DNA of 64,000 nucleotides from Malus domestica (lineage: Eukaryota; Streptophyta; Magnoliopsida; Rosales; Rosaceae), in NCBI RefSeq assembly GCF_042453785.1, contig NC_091671.1:29045001-29109000 (forward strand), in the 5' to 3' direction. Positions 58,208-64,000 of the stretch are shown piece after piece; positions within the stretch are counted from its first letter, which is position 1; every line of letters begins with the position of its first letter. The notes under the pieces were generated by a model. The model had not been told where the DNA came from. It did not search any database and was given only the letters and a program-made list of their open reading frames with translations. The position numbers and the translations under genes are program-made.

Positions 58208-59167
58208 TGACGATTTAAGTGATTTAAATCATATTTCTCAGAATTAAAATCAGTTCTAGCCAATAGGGTGTACAGGGTAGGCGTTCGCACATGACCCTAA
58301 GAAATTAGAGACCTCTTAAAACTTTCTAACCCAAACGTAAAAGAAACACAAAAAGACCGTTTTATAGTATGACTGGTGTATTCCTATTAAATAAAACAAG
58401 CCTCTACATAATGGTTCTAAGAGGCCCAATCTAAATTAGCACCCCACTTCTTAATTTAAGATGATGAACTCAATCTAGGCTTGTCAATGTCAACTATCAC
58501 CAATTGAGGAAGATTACCATTAATTATCGGAATTGGATCAGCTCTGGACCTTAGTGTCCGGAGCATAGGGATCAATTTATTTGGGCCGCACAAGTTGAAT
58601 ACAATGGTTCCTATTAACTTTTTTTTTTTTGCCCACCACACAACCAACGGCTCTAATTTCCTTTACACACCAATCAGTGGTCTAGATGATTTGATTCTTA
58701 AGCTCCGAACACTAAGATCCGGAGGAGCAGATCGAATTCCCTGATTGTCATAATCACATGCCAATTAATGAATATCCATGATTGGACTCATCCGTGCCCT
58801 ATAAATACAAGTTTTGAAGAAGGGAAAAGGATCCTCGAACAAATACACAAATTGTCATCGTATATTCTCTTCAATTCTTATGATAGGAGCAGCATAATAC
58901 CCTAGTCTATATTATTCTCATGCAATTTACTTTCCACACTTGTATTTCTATTTCATTTACATTCAAGCAAATGTGTCTCTTTGCACTTGTTCTTAATTTA
59001 GTTTACCTTTTTGCAATTAACTTAATTTTATATATATTTTTTTTACGATTTCTTTCACTTTCTCATATAATCTTCACTTCCACTAACTTCATGTCCGTTG
59101 GTTGTTTATTGAAAGCCTTGCCCCAAGATAGAGAAAGAACCAAGGCCGAGGGAAGGTTCCTTGCTCA
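58208..59167. other. Spacer without a recognisable gene
   Basis: A T/C-rich plus-strand frame (58920-59282) is hydrophobic only because of base skew. Nothing else was recognised. Confidence 0.5.
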
Positions 59168-59514
59168 TGTCTCGTTTGGTACTGAGATGATTATGAAAAA
59201 AGCTGATATCAAAATAAGCTGGGAGCTGTTTTTGTGTTTGGTAAACATTCATCTTCAGCTTTTTTTTCATAGTTTTGGGTAAAAAAAAAAACAAAAAACA
59301 AGAAGCTGCAAAACCCAGCTTTGAAAAACCGGCTTTTTTTTTCACATTTGTTTTATAAAAGTTTACCAAACACTATAATACTGCTTTCTTTTTTCAAAAG
59401 CATTTTTACAAAAAAGTTTACCAAACACTCTACTGCTTTATTTCACAGGTGCTTATTCTCATAGCACAACATAAGTAGCTTTTTTTCAAAGCACAACAAT
59501 ACTAAATCAGCCCT
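59168..59514. mobile_element. hAT-like MITE, TTTGGTA end family
   Basis: The left end is TCTCGTTTGGTACTGAGATG and the reversed right end is GAGGGCTGATTTAGTATTG. Subterminal 'gtttaccaaacac' repeats and poly-A/T cores are shared with 5229-5879 and 62627-62969. Confidence 0.65.
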
Positions 59515-59677
59515 CAGTTGGCCAATCTAGAACATGTGGTAGCACGCCGGGACATCCAAATCAAAGAAGGATAAAATCACCTTCACATCCTTCTAATGGA
59601 TTAAATTGAATAAAAAGATAATCATAAGGAAAAAGAAAAGGAGCTTAAACACTAAACCCCTCATCCTTCCAACATAC

Positions 59678-59720
59678 TCGTTTGATTGTGCTTTTTAAAT
59701 GACTGAAAGCACTTTTAGAG
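59678..59720. mobile_element. Terminal fragment of the 18596-type MITE
   Basis: The string 'cgtttgattgtgctttttaaatgactgaaagcactttta' type sequence here matches one end of that family. The other end is absent. Shown here as a fragment only. Confidence 0.5.
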
Positions 59721-59842
59721 AGTGAGAAGAGAAGCCAGCCTTCATGCATACAACTTCCAAGTTTATTTGTTTATTCATACAACTTGAAAATCCTACATTA
59801 ACAAACTTGAGGAGCACGTCAAAAAAGAATCCTCAAATAAGG

Positions 59843-62208
59843 CTAACCCCTACCGTAAACTAGCTCACCGTTGATGTCTATCTCGTCCAGGCCTTCTTCA
59901 GTCTTGTTTAAATCTCTTACTGCTGCCTCAAGATTTGCCTCCGCAACAGCTAGTCCACGTCCTTTCTCAACCTTTTCAACTTCCCTGCACTTTCCACAAT
60001 CTTGTTCATGTCCAAAGCCCTTTGAACACCAGGCGCCAGCCAAGCCAAGTCAAATTTGAAGGCCTCAAGCTCCTCCCACAAAAGTTTCAGTTGCTCACAT
60101 GCATCATCTGTCATGTCCTTGACCTTTTTCGTCTTCATAAAATGCAATAGCCGGCCCAAAGCTGTGAACGCCCACTCAGTAAACATGCGACTTCTCTTGC
60201 GTTGACATTCAGTCAGCGAAGGATGCCACGAACAAACCTCATCTAGCAGAGGAACGAAAGCTTTCTCTATTTTCCCTAAACCCCTAAAATCCTCGAGCTC
60301 TGCAGCTGGTGGGGAAGACATGTCCTCAGGTTCCTTGACTATGGGAGGGCCAGGAGGAGCATAAGTAAGGTCGTTGATGGCCAGCACGTAATCCAGCACT
60401 CTACGTTTTTTGTTTAAGTGCTTAATAGGTGCAGAACTACTTGCATTGTGTTCTAATATATTAATTTCAGCCTTCGAGACAGCAACTTTGGCCCTAATGA
60501 TACACATATCATTCACAAGATACCCTTTACCACTGTCACAAAACTCACTTAGAGGAATTAACGATGTGAAGCCCCAGTCACTTCCCCTTTTATCGAACAC
60601 ATGCTCAGTGTCTGCAAAATCAAAACATCAAAGATAAAAATTAAAAGAAATTAAAAAATATTAATAATAAACACAGTTCAGTACTACATAATAAATAAAT
60701 ATTCACAAAGGAAGCCCATTGCGAATCTTTATATTAAGTTTTGATATGAACTCAGTTTTCATAGATCAACTGTGCCCACAATAAATAACATACGCTCAAT
60801 TAGGCTCTAGTAAGTGGTTAATATAAATAACTACATTAGCAGTAAGCGGAAAGTTCAGATTCAAGGTCGAAACATTTAACAATACTCCAACTCAGGAACA
60901 TAGATAGATAGAAAGAAATAAAATGGTTCAGAACAAAGAGAAATGGAAATAAGTACCGGCTTACTGCTACCATTCTACTTCCTGTCTAGTCAGTGTTGTC
61001 TTTGCTCGTATCTTGTATTGTAAAAATTCAAAGAAGTACAGAGAAAGTGGTCAGGCATGGATTTGCAAAAAGCGCATAAATGAATGCGAATCACAACAAA
61101 ATGTGCCTATAATGATGCAACAATCACTAGCTTCATGCCATAGATAGGATAACAAGAAAACAAACGAAAACAAATGTGAACTGAACAACATGAACAGAAA
61201 AACAAAAGTACCCAATGTTTTTGAGTTGCTGGGATGAAGTTGATTGACCAAAGTCAAGCTGAAAGCAGCATATCTAGACCATCCTGGTGGCAGTTTTGAA
61301 GACTCCACAACAACCAAATACACCGATAGGAAGTCTACATTGTTTCCCCTTGGATACAAAAGGATTTGCCTGACCAAACCCAACAATCCAAAGTCCAAAT
61401 TTCAAAGCCATAACATATAACAAACTCAAATTATAAGGCTGTGTTTGGTGCTTAGGATTGGATTGGATTGGATAACTCGCTAGATTAAGGGATGTCAAAG
61501 TAAGAAATGAAAGCCGCCTCCTAAATTTTGTACAGGTTGACGCAATTGAATGGATTAGTAGGAAACTTATCCCTTGCAATCCCTTCCATCTTTTACCTTC
61601 AAGTCAGACAAAATTTAGAAGTTGGCCTTCATTTCTTTCTCCAACATACAATGAATATAGTAACTTATCGAATCCAATCAGGCCTGATTCGGAGTCTAGG
61701 ATTGGATAACTAACTAACTAGACTCAATGTTAGTTGAATGACGAAAAGGATTCCAACTTTCAATTTGTCCAAGTTGAAGGTAGAAGATCGATTAGTCCCT
61801 CCAAATCCTACCACGTCTACGGGGATCGTAAGGAAAAAGTTTGCTTCATCACTAACCTATCTTTTCGATTCAACTTGGATAAAATTTAGAAGTTGACATC
61901 CATTGCTTCGTCCAACACACATAATCTAGTTAGTTATCCAATCCGCTCAAATCCCACATACCAAACAAGGCCTCAAATCCAAGGCATCAAACTGGACTAA
62001 GGATTTAAAGCAGACCATGTTAATAGCAATGAAAAGTGAGAAAATAATACCATTTATAATCGTCGATTGCGAAAACGTCAGAGTAATGCTTGAAGTTATT
62101 CAACTTGGAAAAGTTTTGAACTTCCCAGGAGAAGTCGACGGATACAAGATCGTCCTTCACCTTCTTCTGACCCTTCGATCTACCATTTCAATTCACACCC
62201 TTAACCAT
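59843..62208 (-). pseudogene. MATH-domain and coiled-coil protein gene, probably broken
   Basis: Exons 62208-62051, 61369-61212 and 60611-59843 join in frame through GT-AG introns. They encode a MATH (meprin/TRAF) domain: DFSWEVQNFSKLNNFKHYSD, ILLYPRGNNVDFLSVYL, LPPGWSRYAAFSLTLVNQ and SDWGFTSLIPLSEFCD. A linker and a C-terminal coiled coil follow (ALGRLLHFMKTKKVKDMTDD, RALDMNKIVESAGKLKRLRK). This is the layout of plant MATH/coiled-coil proteins such as the RTM3 group. Two defects: codon 7 after the ATG is TGA (62190-62188), and near 59960 the frame ends at a TAG while the expected tail (LAVAEANLEAAVRDLNKTEE... to YGRG) is in another frame and ends at 59843. Downstream starts would lose part of the domain. 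The gene may be a recent pseudogene or a variant allele. Confidence 0.75.
61437..61975. mobile_element. MITE in the first intron of the MATH gene
   Basis: The left end GGCTGTGTTTGGTGCTTAGG and reversed right end GGCCTTGTTTGGTATGTGGG start inverted repeats about 50 bp long, including GGATTGGATAACT and CTAGATT. The interior contains two further diverged copies of the same ends in both orientations. A partial duplication CTCAAAT occurs on both sides. The intron is 681 bp long and mostly made of this element. Confidence 0.65.
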
Positions 62209-62416
62209 GAGAAAGCAAACAGTTAAAAGCATCATCGGTGGAGACTGGAGAGGAGAGATTTACGTTTCCATGGAAGCAAAAGATGGACTATGAATCTCTG
62301 ACAAAGCTCAGCTCAGACCTGGAAATGGAATGGAAGGCAAACCCTCAGCTGCTGACCAACAGTGAAAGTGACTGAGTGAGGCAGTGACGATTGCAATTAC
62401 TACTGCACCTGTCCGC

Positions 62417-62427
62417 CTTTTTTATAT
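62417..62427 (-). promoter_or_regulatory. TATA box upstream of the MATH gene
   Basis: The minus strand reads CATATAAAAAAGG here, about 210 bases upstream of the ATG at 62208. Confidence 0.45.
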
Positions 62428-62594
62428 GGGAATAGTTTTGCATTTATCACCATTCTGTATAGTTTAAATTTCGATATTTGAACTCATTTATCACAAATTA
62501 TTACCATTCAATTTTTAAATTCATTCACCAGTGATAAATAAAATAATGATTATTACCACCACTTGAAGATGAGACACACAAGAGTAAATGCTTA

Positions 62595-63364
62595 AGAGTA
62601 AATTGTAGTAATGGTCCCTTAATTTTAGGGCTGGTTTGGTATTGTTGTGGTTTGAAAAAAAACTGTTTCTGCTATGATGTAAGAATAAGCAACTACGAAA
62701 TAAAACAGCAGAGTGTTCGGTAAACTTTTTTGTAAATGTGCTTTTGAAAAAAAAGGCAGGATTATAGTGTTTGGTAAACTTTTATGTAAAACAGATGTGA
62801 AAAAAAACCGGTTTTTCAAAGCTAGGTTTTGCAACTTCTTATTTTTGACTTTTTTCACCCAAAACTGTGAAAAAAAACTGAAGCTGAATGTTTACCAAAC
62901 ACAAAAACAGCTCCCAGCGTTTTTTTATACCAACTTTTTTCATAATCACCTCAATACCAAATCAGACCTTAATCAAATTGGAGCAATGATCATTCAACTA
63001 AAAATTCATTACCATTGGTCTCTCAACTCATCAAAATGTGTAGCTATGATCATTTTTGTCAACTTCGTTAGAATTTTTTCAAAAAAAGTTATGTTGGAAT
63101 GACCATTGCTACAATTGGGTTAAAGTTGAGGGACCATTGCTCCAATTGGGTTAAAGTTAAGGGACCATTTCTCCAATTGGGTTAAAGTTGAGGGACCAAT
63201 GGTAATGGATTTTTAGTTGAGGGATCAATGGTAATGGATTTTTAGTTGATGGACCATAACTGCACGTTTTGATGAGTTGATAGACCAATGGTAATGAATT
63301 TTTAGTTGAGAGACCATTGCTTCAATTAAGTTAAAGTTAAAGGACCACTGCTACAATTTACTCT
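62595..63364. mobile_element. TIR element with nested MITE and internal repeats
   Basis: The ends AGAGTAAATTGTAGTAATGG and, reversed, AGAGTAAATTGTAGCAGTGG are near-perfect 28-bp inverted repeats. The left arm is split by the MITE at 62627-62969. The right arm holds several copies of 'gggttaaagttgagggaccat' and 'aatggtaatggatttttagttga' (63115-63320). No coding capacity was found. Confidence 0.65.
62627..62969. mobile_element. hAT-like MITE nested in the TIR element
   Basis: The left end AGGGCTGGTTTGGTATTGTT and reversed right end AGGTCTGATTTGGTATTGAG are inverted repeats. It shares subterminal 'gtttggtaaac' motifs with 5229-5879 and 59168-59514. The surrounding sequence is the arm of the 62595 element, which shows it came later. 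Confidence 0.7.
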
Positions 63365-63744
63365 AAATTTTATCAGTAGATTATATGATAGGACCATAGT
63401 ACTAATGGCTATATGATAGGATGAAATGATGGAAAAATTTGTGAGCAACAATTGCACTTGCGCAACGAAAAAGTATAAATAAACAAGTTTTCACAATGGC
63501 TGTGAAGGTTGGGGTGCAAGTAGAGTCGGCACTGATATTTTCGGGCCCGAATAATTTGTTGCAATCATATTGCTCTCAACTTGTAAATGTGATGTGAGGT
63601 GTTATGTTTAACTTCGATGAATACAAGTTCAATATGAAATCACTGCTATGCAATTGTGCGGCCAAGCTTAACGCCCACACTTGATAAAGTTTGGAAATGT
63701 ATTTCTTCCATGGAAACATAACATAAAAGGTTACAATGACCTAA
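63365..63744. other. Spacer
   Basis: No gene or clear repeat was recognised. Confidence 0.45.
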
Positions 63745-64000
63745 TTTTGTAGTTTTTTCTTGCAAACTCCAAGTTTATAATACAACTTTGAAAATACTAC
63801 ATAGACAAGCTTGACGAGCACGTCAATAATCCTAAAATAAGGTTAAACCCCTACCGTAACCTAGCTCACCGGTTAGTGGGACGGCACATCATGAGTACCT
63901 TGACTAAGGGAGGGTTAGCAGGCTCGGTGCAAACCTGCCCGGAACTTGGTGCATCCTGTGGTAGGCAACTCTTCAGAACTTGTGGCCTAATCTGCTGCTT
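63745..64000 (-). pseudogene. 3' fragment of a second MATH/coiled-coil gene, cut by the window edge
   Basis: The segment aligns with the 3' end of the gene at 59843-62208. Shared are the downstream flank ('gagcacgtcaa', 'aatcct.aaataaggtt'), the tail codons for ELGYGRG, and a linker piece (PPLVKV against PPIVKE). The coiled-coil exon part between linker and tail, about 400 bp, is missing. From 64000 a 44-codon frame is open to a TGA at 63868-63866. It is a deleted tandem copy; more of it may lie to the right. Confidence 0.6.

Noticed and set aside
58920..59282. 120-codon hydrophobic frame
   Set aside because: Hydrophobicity comes from T-rich sequence, and the frame runs into a MITE end.

Overview
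The window looks like nuclear DNA of a flowering plant, most likely a rosaceous fruit tree of the apple/pear group (Maleae). Reasons: AT-rich spacers, GT-AG introns, three intact conserved single-copy-type plant genes (MAP65, chloroplast trigger factor, mitochondrial GrpE), and a repeat content (RTE-type LINE, Ty1-copia elements, a Cassandra TRIM with its 5S-like promoter, many short hAT-like and Harbinger-like MITEs) that is familiar from Malus/Pyrus. The genus is an inference.

Layout. 1-1283: end of a non-autonomous element with a 65-bp tandem repeat and a gag-like coiled-coil reading frame. 1290-4450: degraded RTE-clade LINE on the minus strand. 4.4-7.2 kb: AT-rich spacer with short repeats. 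7478-10820 (minus): nine coding exons of a 581-aa MAP65-1 with a 5'-UTR intron and TATA box upstream. 12-17.6 kb: spacer with MITEs, including a 976-bp PIF/Harbinger-like element with TTA target duplications. 17.6-36.4 kb: a nest of LTR retrotransposons: a SIRE-like copia element (minus, 18503-26743), a non-autonomous element (minus, 27169-30736, TSD AACTT) that carries pieces of three unrelated host genes, and a copia element (plus, 31174-35663, TSD TTTTC). The outer flanks of the nest (17622-17865 and 36126-36365) resemble each other. 36.4-42.3 kb: spacer, a long-TIR element and a diverged tandem array of about 200-250-bp units, invaded by a Cassandra solo LTR with TSD GTGAG.

43513-54263 is the gene-rich part: chloroplast trigger factor (TIG, minus, 12 exons, 527 aa), a divergent gene for an unrecognised 189-aa protein (plus, 3 exons), and mitochondrial GrpE (minus, 5 exons, 334 aa), which converges on it. 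54.9-57.5 kb: degraded L1-type LINE (plus). 57.6-59.5 kb: MITEs, one with a tRNA-like pol III promoter. 59843-62208 (minus): MATH-domain/coiled-coil gene with a stop at codon 7 and a late frameshift, probably a pseudogene; a shorter broken copy of its 3' end runs off the right edge.

No operon-like organisation exists or is expected. TIG and GrpE are both organellar chaperone-type genes of bacterial origin and lie 4 kb apart, but the sequence gives no sign that this is more than coincidence. The observation most worth following is the retroelement at 27169-30736, where fragments of a PB1-domain gene, a nitrilase-family gene and a MAIN-like (plant mobile domain) gene are lined up in the element's own sense orientation. 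Exon borders were placed by hand from splice signals, reading-frame continuity and family knowledge; element borders come from terminal repeats and target duplications seen by eye.
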